From Coprococcus sp. (lineage in GTDB: Bacteria; Bacillota; Clostridia; Lachnospirales; Lachnospiraceae): DNA of 64,000 nucleotides. Of this stretch, positions 1 to 8,738 are shown piece after piece. The stretch's first letter is position 1. Every line of letters begins with the position of its first letter. The notes below the pieces were generated by a model that was not told the DNA's origin, ran no database searches, and saw only the letters and a program-made list of their open reading frames with translations. The stretch covers positions 1-64,000 of the forward strand of contig JAGBHU010000045.1 of assembly GCA_017935345.1 (NCBI GenBank), written 5' to 3'. The position numbers were made by a program, and so were the translations under genes.

Positions 1-666
1 GTTGGCATTGACACTTGGGCAGGTTATGGTTACTTTCTCCGCTATGATGATGACATTGTTCAGGGAGAGATTCTGTGCCGTTATTTCTACACTTCCAAAG
101 GGAGCGTAGATGAGTCCGCTTAGGTTTACGTTGGTGGTGTTGATTGTGATATCTCCGTATTTTGAAAAGATAATGGAATCGCCGGTGTTTTTTACCTCAC
201 CGCTTATCGTGATATGCTCTAATGCTTTCATTGCCGTACTTAGGTTTATATTTCCCTCAAGACTGACTGCTCCTGATACCTGCATTGGGGTGGTGATATT
301 GATGTTCTGCTCTTTTAAGGTATAGTCCTCTTCATAGGCATCGTATTGTGACTGATGAAAATAGGTATCTTCTATTTTCTGAAAGATGTACATTCTGCTT
401 CTGTCTGCCTGCTCTGTTTTTGTTCCGTTGATGTTCATTTCACCTGAGGATACGATTGTTCCGTTGGTGGCAATGCTGCCGTTTAGGCAGAAGTTATCGG
501 CATTTACCATAATGGCTCCTTCTGCATCGGAGGAAGCGAATATCGTATAGGGATATTTTTCCTCTTCTGCTGCTGCTCTCGGCGGTACGGTTATCAACAT
601 GCCAAAACACATCACCGTTGCCAATATGACTGCACATGTTTTTTTTGTTTTGGTTATCCATCTCAT
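1..666 (-). CDS. Secreted surface protein, N-terminal part (cut by window edge)
   Basis: The reading frame is open from the ATG at 666 to the left edge, giving 222 codons with no stop, so only the N terminus is visible. An AAGGAGG ribosome binding site lies 6 bases before the ATG. The protein starts with a signal peptide: a basic MRWITKTKK segment, a hydrophobic core, and a likely cleavage after the alanines of PRAAAEE. The mature part is rich in Asn, Thr, Ile and Val, with short alternating strands (VNADNFCLNGSIATNG, GDITINTTNVNLSG) that resemble a right-handed beta-helix or polymer-forming fold. Large secreted proteins of Lachnospiraceae, some with von Willebrand A domains further on, have N termini like this; that link is from memory. 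Function unknown. A possible LytTR-type direct repeat lies upstream at 805-838. Confidence 0.75.
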   Translation of the reverse strand, partial: MRWITKTKKTCAVILATVMCFGMLITVPPRAAAEEEKYPYTIFASSDAEGAIMVNADNFCLNGSIATNGTIVSSGEMNINGTKTEQADRSRMYIFQKIEDTYFHQSQYDAYEEDYTLKEQNINITTPMQVSGAVSLEGNINLSTAMKALEHITISGEVKNTGDSIIFSKYGDITINTTNVNLSGLIYAPFGSVEITAQNLSLNNVIIIAEKVTITCPSVNAN

Positions 667-804
667 AAAAAAGCCTCCTTATATTGAAATTTCTCTTTTG
701 TTATCATGTGGATACAATTTAGTGGATACAAAAACCGGTATAAACTAAATCGTACCCCCTATTAATTTTATCGTATAAAGTTCGATAGACTTAAAAAAAC
801 TTTT

Positions 805-838
805 AAGCGGTCAAAAATCGGCGGTGAACGGTCAAAAA
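805..838 (-). promoter_or_regulatory. Paired direct repeat, possible LytTR-type regulator site
   Basis: The 10-mer CGGTCAAAAA occurs at 808-817 and again at 829-838, exactly 21 bp apart, which is two helical turns. Read on the minus strand the units are GACCGTTCA and GACCGCTTA, resembling the direct-repeat sites bound by LytTR-family response regulators. They sit about 140-170 bp upstream of the start at 666. A second direct repeat, GTGGATACAA at 708-717 and 722-731, lies nearer the gene. Binding is inferred. Confidence 0.35.
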
Positions 839-865
839 GTAACCATTTCTATTTATACACAGACA

Positions 866-874
866 TGATATAAT
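866..874 (+). promoter_or_regulatory. Extended -10 promoter for the DUF5721 gene
   Basis: TGA followed by TATAAT (869-874) forms an extended -10 element. The -35 region 17 bp upstream is poor (TTTCTA). It lies 65 bp before the ATG at 939. Confidence 0.5.
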
Positions 875-938
875 ATGAACAATTCATAAATATAGGCAAC
901 ACGAAGCTGCACAAGCACTACAAATGAAAGGAGGCATT

Positions 939-1436
939 ATGATTCATATTACCATAACCGATATCAAAAGCTTTGTCAGAAAGCTTCTTATGGAGGAGGT
1001 ATTTGATACCTTTCTTTTAGTTGAAGCAAATGTCAAAAGCAATGTAAACTATCATATCAGCGGCAGAATCAACAAAGATTTTTTTGATAATGATGAGCTT
1101 GAAGAAATGAGCTGTACCGACTATGCTACATGGCACACTATAAGACCACATGTATTGAATGTGATAAAAGGAAAAAAACAGCCTCTAAGCTTCAAAATTG
1201 TATTTATTTTATCAAATCCAAATATTGAACGAATCATAGAAAAAAATAATCTGCCATTATCAGTAGATGACGTAGCCAATCTTGCTCTGAATATATATTT
1301 TGACGGAAACAATATGACAGCTACTACAATTGCCTCATTAAAAAGCTTCTCTCTTGATAAAACACTTGAAAATCTCTGGGACAAAAATGTACTGGCATTT
1401 TTCAGGCACAATGAGATACCTGTTGAAATCATTTAA
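939..1436 (+). CDS. DUF5721 family protein
   Basis: This 165-residue soluble protein has no signal peptide or membrane segment. The beginning (ITDIKSFVRKLL, then FDTFLLVEANV) and the FDNDELEEMSCTDYATWHTIRP segment match my memory of the DUF5721 family, which is confined largely to Lachnospiraceae and has no known function. An upstream in-frame ATG at 924 is ignored, because it lies inside the spacing of the AAAGGAGG site (927-934), which serves the ATG at 939. The gene stands alone between two regulatory regions and is followed by the htpG operator. Confidence 0.75.
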   Translation: MIHITITDIKSFVRKLLMEEVFDTFLLVEANVKSNVNYHISGRINKDFFDNDELEEMSCTDYATWHTIRPHVLNVIKGKKQPLSFKIVFILSNPNIERIIEKNNLPLSVDDVANLALNIYFDGNNMTATTIASLKSFSLDKTLENLWDKNVLAFFRHNEIPVEII

Positions 1437-1536
1437 GAAATGAGACTATCAATACGGATATGCGTATAGAAAACTTCATGATATGGGCTTTTGAACATTT
1501 GCAAATGGAAAGAAATTCTAAAATATTTATTAATTA

Positions 1537-1563
1537 TTAGCACTCATGGCATTTGAGTGCTAA
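1537..1563 (+). promoter_or_regulatory. CIRCE operator (HrcA binding site)
   Basis: TTAGCACTC, a 9-base spacer, and GAGTGCTAA form a perfect inverted repeat identical to the CIRCE consensus recognised by the heat-shock repressor HrcA. It ends 7 bp before the -35 box of the htpG promoter, so bound HrcA would hinder RNA polymerase. Confidence 0.92.
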
Positions 1564-1570
1564 TTTTCTC

Positions 1571-1599
1571 TTGACTTTCAATTTCTTGTGTTTTATTAT
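1571..1599 (+). promoter_or_regulatory. htpG promoter
   Basis: TTGACT (1571-1576), a 17 bp spacer and TATTAT (1594-1599) form a good sigma-A promoter directly after the CIRCE element. The leader to the htpG start is about 115 bases. Confidence 0.75.
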
Positions 1600-1719
1600 G
1601 ATGTAGCACCCCTACAGAATGCATAGCAACTGACAGGTGTATATCAATTTTCACAAGACGGATTTACATATCTGTTTCTATAAAGCTAATAATTTCATTT
1701 AAAGGAGATGTACAAAACA

Positions 1720-3636
1720 ATGAAAAAAGGTAATTTATCAATCAACAGTGAAAACATTTTCCCTGTCATTAAAAAATGGTTATATTCCGACCATGACATT
1801 TTCGTGAGAGAGCTTATTTCAAATGGCTGCGATGCCGTAACAAAGCTGAAAAAGCTTTCACTCATGGGTGAGTTTGACGAACCTGACACCCCATATAGAA
1901 TTGACGTTATCACCAGCTCGGAGGACAAGACAATCCAATTTATCGATAACGGTATTGGTATGACGGCTGACGAAGTAGAAAAATATATCAATCAGATTGC
2001 ATTTTCCGGTGCTGAAGCATTTTTGGAACAGTACAAGGATAAAGCAACCGAAGAACAAATAATCGGTCATTTCGGTTTAGGCTTCTATTCCGCATTTATG
2101 GTTGCCGATAAGGTTACGATTGAAACAAAATCCTATAAGGATGATGAGGATGCTGTACTTTGGGAATGTGAAGACGGACTTGAATTCTCCATGAAGAAAA
2201 GCGTTAAGGCGGACAGAGGAACTATCATTACACTCTACCTTAACGAAGACAGCTACGAATTCTCAAATGAATATCGTGTAAAAGAAGTTATCGACAAATA
2301 CTGCTCCTTTATGCCTGTAGAAATCTACTATACAAATGCCGATGCTCCTGTGGAAGACCCAAAAGAAGCAACCGTAGATGTCAAAGCATCTGAAGATGAA
2401 AAAACGGAAGCTGATGATACGGAAAAAAATACCCCAAAGCCACTGAATAATACTACCCCGCTTTGGAGCAAACATCCAAATGACTGTACCGATGAAGAAT
2501 ATAAGGAATTCTATCACAAGGTATTCCATGACTATAAAGAACCTTTATTCTGGATACATCTGAACATGGATTATCCGTTTAACCTAAAAGGTATTCTGTA
2601 TTTCCCGAAGATTAATACACAGTATGACAATCTCGAAGGAACAATCAAGCTGTATAACAATCAGGTATTTGTAGCGGACAATATCAAAGAGGTTATTCCT
2701 GAATTCCTTATGCTGCTGAAAGGTACCATTGACTGCCCTGACCTTCCGCTCAATGTATCAAGAAGTGCACTTCAGAATGATGGATTTGTTAAAAAGATAT
2801 CGGATTACATTTCCAAGAAGGTTGCAGACAAATTATCCGGTATGTATAAGGTTCACAGAGAAGATTATGAAAAATACTGGGACGATATCAATCCTTTCAT
2901 CAAATTTGGCTGCTTAAAAGACGAAAAGTTCCTTGATAAAATGAAAGATTACTGTATATACAAGAACCTTGAAGGAAAATACCTTACATTGCCTGAATAT
3001 CTTGAAGCAGGAAAAGAAAAATATGAAAATAAGGTATTTTATGTTACGGACGAGCTGGCTCAGTCGCAATATATCAATATGTTCAAGGAGGAAGGCATTG
3101 ATGCGCTTATGATGACACAGACAATAGACAGCCCATTCATTACGCTTCTTGAGCAGAAAAACGAAAACGTACATTTTTACAGAATCGATGCTGAGCTTTC
3201 AGACAATTTCGTAAATGACAGCCTGTCAGAGGAAACAACAAAGGAATATACCGACAAGCTTACTGAAATCTTCAAAAAGGCACTTGATATGGAAAATCTT
3301 ACAGTCAAGGTTGAGGCACTAAAAAATGAAGCGACCTCTTCCATGCTGACACTTTCCGAAGAATCAAGACGTATGCAGGAAATGATGAAAATGTACGGCA
3401 TGGCCGGTATGGGCATGGATCCATCCATGTTTGGCGGTCAGGGTGAAACCCTCATACTGAACGCGAACAACAATCTTGTAAAGTATGTTCTGGATAATCC
3501 TGACAAGGAAAATACAGCAACCATCTGCTGTCAGCTCTATGATTTGGCAGTCATTGCCAACCGTCCGCTTTCAGCAGATGCCATGACAAAATTTATTGCA
3601 AGAAGCAATGAAATTCTTAGTATTTTAGCAAAATAA
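1720..3636 (+). CDS. htpG: Molecular chaperone HtpG (Hsp90)
   Basis: This cytosolic ATP-dependent Hsp90 chaperone is 638 residues, the usual length. The GHKL ATPase domain comes first, with the FVRELISNGCDA helix that holds the catalytic Glu and magnesium-binding Asn, the FIDNGIGM ATP-binding motif, and the lid motif IGHFGLGFYS. An acidic, repeat-free insert near residues 210-250 separates it from the middle domain, which contains the LNVSRSALQ catalytic-loop segment. The C terminus carries a Met/Gly-rich stretch (MYGMAGMGMDPSMFGG) before the dimerisation region. The start at 1720 is preferred to an in-frame ATG at 1708, which overlaps the AAAGGAGA ribosome binding site. A perfect CIRCE operator and promoter upstream indicate HrcA heat-shock control. 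Confidence 0.97.
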   Translation: MKKGNLSINSENIFPVIKKWLYSDHDIFVRELISNGCDAVTKLKKLSLMGEFDEPDTPYRIDVITSSEDKTIQFIDNGIGMTADEVEKYINQIAFSGAEAFLEQYKDKATEEQIIGHFGLGFYSAFMVADKVTIETKSYKDDEDAVLWECEDGLEFSMKKSVKADRGTIITLYLNEDSYEFSNEYRVKEVIDKYCSFMPVEIYYTNADAPVEDPKEATVDVKASEDEKTEADDTEKNTPKPLNNTTPLWSKHPNDCTDEEYKEFYHKVFHDYKEPLFWIHLNMDYPFNLKGILYFPKINTQYDNLEGTIKLYNNQVFVADNIKEVIPEFLMLLKGTIDCPDLPLNVSRSALQNDGFVKKISDYISKKVADKLSGMYKVHREDYEKYWDDINPFIKFGCLKDEKFLDKMKDYCIYKNLEGKYLTLPEYLEAGKEKYENKVFYVTDELAQSQYINMFKEEGIDALMMTQTIDSPFITLLEQKNENVHFYRIDAELSDNFVNDSLSEETTKEYTDKLTEIFKKALDMENLTVKVEALKNEATSSMLTLSEESRRMQEMMKMYGMAGMGMDPSMFGGQGETLILNANNNLVKYVLDNPDKENTATICCQLYDLAVIANRPLSADAMTKFIARSNEILSILAK

Positions 3637-3656
3637 AATCATATACCCATCAAATA

Positions 3657-3705
3657 AAAATCCCATATGGAGACTGACAATTTCAATCTCCATATGGGAT
3701 TTTTT
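3657..3705. terminator. Bidirectional terminator between htpG and sfsA
   Basis: A 15 bp perfect stem (3659-3673 with 3687-3701) encloses a 13-base loop, with a T run at 3700-3705 and an A run before it. It can end transcription of both convergent genes. Confidence 0.9.
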
Positions 3706-3751
3706 CATTACCTGAACTTTCCTTGATTCTGCCTGAATCTTACAAATTAAG

Positions 3752-4414
3752 CTAAGAGGTCATGGTATGAATTTCCAAACAATCCGCACTTACCCTGCAT
3801 GGTAAAAATAAAATTTCTACCCCTGCCTTTTTTGCTTTCTCCAAAGCTATACCAAATTCCGGATGTGTCGCTGTATTTGCCCGCACCTCACAGACTCCTT
3901 CCATCTGTATTACAAATGCAAGCATGGCATGATATCCTTCCTTTACCGCTTCGCTAAGCGCGTGCAGATGCTTAATTCCCCGCTCCGTCGGTGCATCAGG
4001 AAAATATCCTATTCCGTCTATTTCCAACGTACAACCCTTAACCTCCATTAAAAAACGCTCATCATTGCGCTCCATATAAAAATCCATTCGGGAATTACCG
4101 TATGTATATTCTGCTCTTATATTCGTATAATCCTGTTTCAACAGCCATTCCTGAACTACCTTATTCGGTGCCTGACTATCTATATTGACAAATCCAAGTC
4201 CCTTTTTGTATACACCTACTAAATCATATTTTGTCTTACGATTCGGATTGTCGGCACATTCCAAAATAACATCCGCATCCGGCAACAGGAGTTCCCTGCA
4301 ACGCCCTGTATTCTTGACATGTACGGTTTCCAATTTGTCTTCAATCCAGACCTTTGCAATAAAGCGATTCGGTCTGCTATGAAATTTTCCGCAAACTGTA
4401 TGATTATATTTCAT
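3752..4414 (-). CDS. sfsA: SfsA family nuclease
   Basis: The 220-residue protein matches the SfsA family over its full length. It has an N-terminal OB-like part with NTGRCRELLLP, then a PD-(D/E)XK-type nuclease core with GNSRMDFYM and FLMEVKGCTLE, and the conserved FPDAPTERGIKHL. The name comes from stimulation of sugar fermentation in E. coli; later work points to DNA/RNA nuclease activity. The protein is cytosolic. The ribosome binding site is weak. It ends beside the shared terminator with htpG and starts 66 bp after map, so the two may be co-transcribed. Confidence 0.93.
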   Translation of the reverse strand: MKYNHTVCGKFHSRPNRFIAKVWIEDKLETVHVKNTGRCRELLLPDADVILECADNPNRKTKYDLVGVYKKGLGFVNIDSQAPNKVVQEWLLKQDYTNIRAEYTYGNSRMDFYMERNDERFLMEVKGCTLEIDGIGYFPDAPTERGIKHLHALSEAVKEGYHAMLAFVIQMEGVCEVRANTATHPEFGIALEKAKKAGVEILFLPCRVSADCLEIHTMTS

Positions 4415-4480
4415 GCTGATACCTTGCCGTATTCAATCTTTTGTCTTGGGATGTAATATTCTTTTCTCAAAATTCCCTTT

Positions 4481-5353
4481 TTACTTCGCCAGTATTTCAA
4501 TTCCCTTTTCCGTCATCAAGAGGGTATACTCCCACTGTGCTGACGGCGAACCGTCCTCTGTATAAATCGTCCATCCGTCATCGGCATCCTGATATACATC
4601 AGGTGCACCAAGATTAATCATCGGTTCTATCGTAAAGGTCATTCCCGGTGCTATCACATAATCTTTTCCCGGCTGACCAATATGACTTACATACGGGTCC
4701 TCATGCATTTCAATCCCTACACCATGTCCGCCTATTTCACGGACTACGGAGTATCCCTGCTCCCTGGCAAATTTATTGATGGCATAACCAATATCACCTA
4801 TCGTGCAGTACGGCTTACAAACTGCCACCCCTATATCCAGTGCCTTCTTTGTATCTTCAACAAGCTTCTTCCATGCAGGCTCTACATCCCCAAGCATAAA
4901 CATTCTGGAAGAATCGCCGTAATATCCGTTGTACATCGTAGTACAATCAATATTTACAATATCTCCATCCTGTAAAATCTGTTCCTTACTTGGAATTCCA
5001 TGGCATACCACATCATTTACCGATATACACACACTCTTTGGATATCCCTCATATCCAAGACATGCCGGAACTGCATTGATAGATTTTGTATACTCATAGA
5101 TAAGCGTATCAAGCTCCTCTGTAGATACCCCGATTTTTACATAAGGTGTTATATAATCCAGAACCATTGTATTGATACGGGATGCCTCTCTGATTCCTTC
5201 AATCTGCTCAGGCGTTTTTATCATCTTTCTTGTAGGTATTTTATACCCTTTCAATCTCATTTCCTCAAGCTTATCATCCATTACCAGATGGCAGGATTTA
5301 TACTTTTTTCCACTGCCACACCAACAAACATCATTTCTTCCAAGCTTCATCAT
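4481..5353 (-). CDS. map: Type I methionine aminopeptidase with SEC-C zinc motif
   Basis: This enzyme removes the initiator methionine from new proteins. The 290-residue chain begins with a SEC-C type zinc-binding motif (NDVCWCGSGKKYKSCH, residues about 5-21), the extended form of MetAP that associates with ribosomes. The catalytic pita-bread domain follows. Its metal ligands are visible: the Asp pair in NIDCTTMYNGYYGDSSRM, the His in GGHGVGIEMHEDP, the Glu in TIEPMINLG and the final Glu in QWEYTLL. A double ATG at the start leaves a one-codon uncertainty. A GAGG ribosome binding site is present. Confidence 0.96.
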   Translation of the reverse strand: MMKLGRNDVCWCGSGKKYKSCHLVMDDKLEEMRLKGYKIPTRKMIKTPEQIEGIREASRINTMVLDYITPYVKIGVSTEELDTLIYEYTKSINAVPACLGYEGYPKSVCISVNDVVCHGIPSKEQILQDGDIVNIDCTTMYNGYYGDSSRMFMLGDVEPAWKKLVEDTKKALDIGVAVCKPYCTIGDIGYAINKFAREQGYSVVREIGGHGVGIEMHEDPYVSHIGQPGKDYVIAPGMTFTIEPMINLGAPDVYQDADDGWTIYTEDGSPSAQWEYTLLMTEKGIEILAK

Positions 5354-5438
5354 ATTTCCTCACTTCTATATAACCAATACACATTATTTTATATTTCTGC
5401 ATCATACTGACAGCTTACAGGTAATCCGTTGCAAATCC

Positions 5439-5480
5439 TGTATAACACATTCCGTATAATACATACTGTATAATTCTTTA
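5439..5480. repeat. Three imperfect 14 bp tandem repeats
   Basis: CTGTATAA, CCGTATAA and CTGTATAA recur at 5439, 5453 and 5467 with a 14 bp period, in the stretch upstream of map and downstream of the LTA-synthase-like gene. On the minus strand they read as TTATAC boxes and could act as alternative -10 elements or a binding array for map. Confidence 0.5.
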
Positions 5481-5518
5481 TCATATGTACTATAATACGA
5501 ATTTAAAAAAATTACTAC

Positions 5519-7819
5519 CTATTTATGATTTGTTGATAAATATTTTTCAATATATTGATAATAGTTCAGCTCCGTAATATTATCAGCCGCCGTAAATTTA
5601 TTGGCAACATAAGCCTTCATATTTTCCACCTGTCCATCTGAAATGACTGCCCTGTCCCGAACCTCAATATTCTCCGTATTTGCATCATAAAAGAAATCAT
5701 CTGTAATAAAGCTCCGGTTTGCAAACATCACAAGTCCCTTTGAATCAGCCAAAATATCCTGTCCTATCATCAGTCTGGAATCATAGTCCAGTCCCATTAA
5801 ATTTGAAACAGTCGGGAGAATATCAATGCTGCTGCACACCTTGTCAATCTCTACAGGCTCCTCCATTGATGCCGACCATATGATAAGGCGGCTCTTATAT
5901 GCTTCAAAATTGTCTTCCAGCTCATAACCTGCCAGCTCATCAAGAATCTCCATATTGTCATACGGAACATGGTCGCCTGCCAATACAATCAGTGTATTAT
6001 CCAGCAAATCATGTGTTTCCAATTCATCCAGAAGCTCCGTAACTGCTGCTTCCAGCTCATATTGAGCAGCAAGATATGCCTTTGTCTCCTCTGTATAATT
6101 CAAGTTTGAGACTATATTCCAATTCTTTCTGCTGATATAATTTGTATCATAGCTGTATAATACATGACCACTTACCGTCAGATAATATACATGAAACGGC
6201 TGCTGATTGATCCACTCATTTACCGTGTCCTGTACCATGATAAGGTCTGACTGCGGCCATGGAACCTGACCATATTCATCATGCTGCTCGGGAAGGCCCG
6301 AACCGTTTGCCCGCCAGTCATAACCTAACGCCGGATGGGTGATATCCCTGTCATAATATGTATAATCATTATTATGATAACCTATTGAAGTATAGCCTTT
6401 CCTGTTAAGCTGATTGGCAAGTGAAAATATCATACCATTTTCATTTTTTCCTGCCCGGTACATACTCAGATATCCACCGTTTTTTGTCGGACTACCCATA
6501 AGATTTGCATATTCACCACCTAATGTCGAGCCATACCATAGCGGCTGATAATAATTATGAAACACAAAACCCTCATCTGCCAGCTTTGAAAGATTCGGAA
6601 AAAGTCCTGATTCCAACGCATAACCGGAAAATCCTTCTGCCGTAATAAAGATGAGATTATAGCCTTCAAACATTCCTGTATACTCATTTTTCTTAGTCGG
6701 CTCCAGACTTTGGAAATAATCACTCAGCGAGCTTATTCCCTCATTTCCTGCTTCCTCGTTTATCTCATCGAAATCAATCTCCAAAACATTAGGTGATGTA
6801 TCAATCGGAGCTGCACATTCGTCGGTCTCATTATCTGCGGTTTTTTCATCGGCACTTTCTCCTGCAATTTCTATGATACTACCTACCATAGTCTCTATGG
6901 CATTTTCCGTAGCATTTCCGGCCCCATTCGATGTATCATCATCCGTATGAACCACCTGAAAGCCCAAGTCGCCTCCGTCTCTTCCTATTTTCCCTGCAAC
7001 TGCCTCACGCATATCTATTATAAACGCCTCATAAACCCCCAGTTTTTCTACAGCCATATCAACAGAAGTATACTGTTTGTAGATTTGATATGCACTATAT
7101 AATGTATTTTTATCTGTTTTCATCATCATGATATTGAAACTATATATGATGACAACAACGACTGCCAGACCTATATTCATCCACCACTTACGCGGTTTGT
7201 AATCTACTATTTTACGGGAAAAAATAATGATAAATAAAACGGGTAAAAGCATCATAATGAACAACCATAGATTTTCTTTTACATTTTGAATAACTGTCTC
7301 ATAGTTATCTGCTGCCTGATTTCCATATTTTATGGTTCCTGCAACGGAAAGGTAATTGTTAAAAACCTCATGATAAATAAGCTGTGCGATGAACAATATT
7401 CCTGTAAACAGAGTAAAAACCACAGCCAGTATCTTATTGACAATGGCAGGAAACGAATTTGTCAAAATGCTGATAAATCCACCTGTTGTCAAGGAAAATA
7501 GAATTATGTAAACTATATTGATATCCCGAAATCCAAAATAATACCCATGAAACAACAGCTCATAAAACAATATCATGGCAGTAAATAGTATCGTCGTATT
7601 AAAAGGCATACGAAAAAAGAAGCCTTTTTTCTTCTTTTTATCTGTCACATCCTTAATGACATAGGCTTCTTCCATTTCCAGTTCAAGCACAACCGGCTCA
7701 TTGATATCCGTCAAATCACTCTTTTCCACAAATGGTACCTCCGGTTCTTTTTGATTCACCGGAGGTACATTAATGGTTTCTATATTTTTAATGTATGGAT
7801 TTTCTTCATTGATACCCAT
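5519..7819 (-). CDS. LTA synthase family membrane sulfatase-like transferase
   Basis: The 766-residue protein has a cytosolic N-terminal tail of about 65 residues with a lysine patch, five membrane segments between about residues 70 and 235, an acidic linker, and an extracellular alkaline-phosphatase-fold domain from about residue 380. Family motifs are visible: the metal-binding Glu in LIFITAEGFS, the likely nucleophile Thr in WYGSTLGGEYANL, and the metal-binding pair in VLAGDHVPYD. Such enzymes move glycerol-phosphate from phosphatidylglycerol onto lipoteichoic acid or related polymers outside the membrane. The cytosolic tail and the acidic linker (about residues 280-355) are longer than in S. 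aureus LtaS. Whether it makes LTA or modifies another glycan cannot be told. It lies 54 bp after pyrE in the same direction, but probably has its own function. Confidence 0.88.
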   Translation of the reverse strand: MGINEENPYIKNIETINVPPVNQKEPEVPFVEKSDLTDINEPVVLELEMEEAYVIKDVTDKKKKKGFFFRMPFNTTILFTAMILFYELLFHGYYFGFRDINIVYIILFSLTTGGFISILTNSFPAIVNKILAVVFTLFTGILFIAQLIYHEVFNNYLSVAGTIKYGNQAADNYETVIQNVKENLWLFIMMLLPVLFIIIFSRKIVDYKPRKWWMNIGLAVVVVIIYSFNIMMMKTDKNTLYSAYQIYKQYTSVDMAVEKLGVYEAFIIDMREAVAGKIGRDGGDLGFQVVHTDDDTSNGAGNATENAIETMVGSIIEIAGESADEKTADNETDECAAPIDTSPNVLEIDFDEINEEAGNEGISSLSDYFQSLEPTKKNEYTGMFEGYNLIFITAEGFSGYALESGLFPNLSKLADEGFVFHNYYQPLWYGSTLGGEYANLMGSPTKNGGYLSMYRAGKNENGMIFSLANQLNRKGYTSIGYHNNDYTYYDRDITHPALGYDWRANGSGLPEQHDEYGQVPWPQSDLIMVQDTVNEWINQQPFHVYYLTVSGHVLYSYDTNYISRKNWNIVSNLNYTEETKAYLAAQYELEAAVTELLDELETHDLLDNTLIVLAGDHVPYDNMEILDELAGYELEDNFEAYKSRLIIWSASMEEPVEIDKVCSSIDILPTVSNLMGLDYDSRLMIGQDILADSKGLVMFANRSFITDDFFYDANTENIEVRDRAVISDGQVENMKAYVANKFTAADNITELNYYQYIEKYLSTNHK

Positions 7820-7873
7820 TCGTTACTCTCTCTAATCAATACGCATGCGACATTATGTCAACTTGGCTTGTTT

Positions 7874-8548
7874 TTATTTCACGCCATACTGTTCATAATA
7901 AGCATCAATAGCCGCCTTCAAAGTATCATCGATGATTACTCTGCCTTTATATTCCTTGTTATAAAGATGCTCAACTACTTCCGCCATTGTTACGATGGCA
8001 GTTGTTTTAATTCCATAATTCTCTTCTATCTCTGCAAGGGCACTCTTTTTTCCCTGTCCTCTCTCCATTCTGTCTACAGATACAACAAGTCCTACAACAT
8101 CCACAGCTCCCTGTGCCTTTATAATAGGCAGCGTTTCCTGTATCGATGTTCCGGCAGTTGTCACATCTTCAATAATGACAACCTTATCACCATCCTCTAT
8201 AGGACTTCCAAGAAGAATTCCCTTATCACCGTGGTCCTTAACTTCTTTTCTGTTTGAACAATATTTGATATCTTCATCATACATCTCGGCAATAGACATG
8301 GTTGTCGCAACCGTAAGCGGAATTCCTTTATATGCAGGTCCGAATAAAACATCAAAATCAAGACCAAATTCGGCATTGATAGCCTCTGCATAATATTCCC
8401 CAAGTCTCTTAAGCTGCGCTCCGGTTCTATAAAATCCGGTATTTACAAAAAATGGCGTTTTTCTCCCGCTTTTTGTTACGAAATCACCAAATTTTAATAC
8501 ATTACAGTCAATCATAAATTCGATAAATTCCTTCTTATACTCTTCCAT
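7874..8548 (-). CDS. pyrE: Orotate phosphoribosyltransferase
   Basis: PyrE joins orotate and PRPP to give orotidine 5'-phosphate, the fifth step of UMP synthesis. The 224-residue protein shows the family opening (FGDFVTKSGRKTPFF, then TGFYRTGAQL), the substrate-loop segment GPAYKGIPL, and the PRPP-binding motif VVIIEDVTTAGTS. Upstream in-frame ATG (8557) and GTG (8569) codons exist. The GGAGG site at 8560-8564 is only 2 bases from the ATG at 8557 and 11 from 8548; I choose 8548 because MEEYKKEF is the usual family start. It is separated from pyrD by a terminator-like hairpin, so it may be partly uncoupled from the rest of the operon. Confidence 0.95.
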   Translation of the reverse strand: MEEYKKEFIEFMIDCNVLKFGDFVTKSGRKTPFFVNTGFYRTGAQLKRLGEYYAEAINAEFGLDFDVLFGPAYKGIPLTVATTMSIAEMYDEDIKYCSNRKEVKDHGDKGILLGSPIEDGDKVVIIEDVTTAGTSIQETLPIIKAQGAVDVVGLVVSVDRMERGQGKKSALAEIEENYGIKTTAIVTMAEVVEHLYNKEYKGRVIIDDTLKAAIDAYYEQYGVK

Positions 8549-8618
8549 ATCTCTCATATCCTCCGTCACACTAAATTAGGAACATTTTAACATAAATCCC
8601 CTATGTCCGCAATCCATT

Positions 8619-8664
8619 TTGAAGCTATGCATTTTCACAAATTGAAGCTATGTCTTTTCACAAA
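8619..8664. repeat. Tandem duplication, 2 x 23 bp
   Basis: Copies at 8619-8641 and 8642-8664 share TTGAAGCTATG and TTTTCACAAA and differ at two bases between them. They lie in the pyrD-pyrE gap just beyond the hairpin. No function is apparent. Confidence 0.7.
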
Positions 8665-8670
8665 TTGACA

Positions 8671-8703
8671 AAAAGAACCGGAAGATTTCTCCGGTTCTTT
8701 TTA
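8671..8703 (-). terminator. Terminator after pyrD
   Basis: A 12 bp stem (8671-8682 with 8690-8701) with a 7-base loop is followed, on the minus strand, by a T-rich tract. It lies between pyrD and pyrE and could reduce read-through into pyrE. Confidence 0.8.
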
Positions 8704-8738
8704 CTTCGATGAATCAACGAATCAACAATATTCCCGCT

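Noticed and set aside
7751-8257. 168-residue plus-strand frame
   Set aside because: Overlaps the LTA-synthase-like gene start and pyrE on the other strand and has no start signal.
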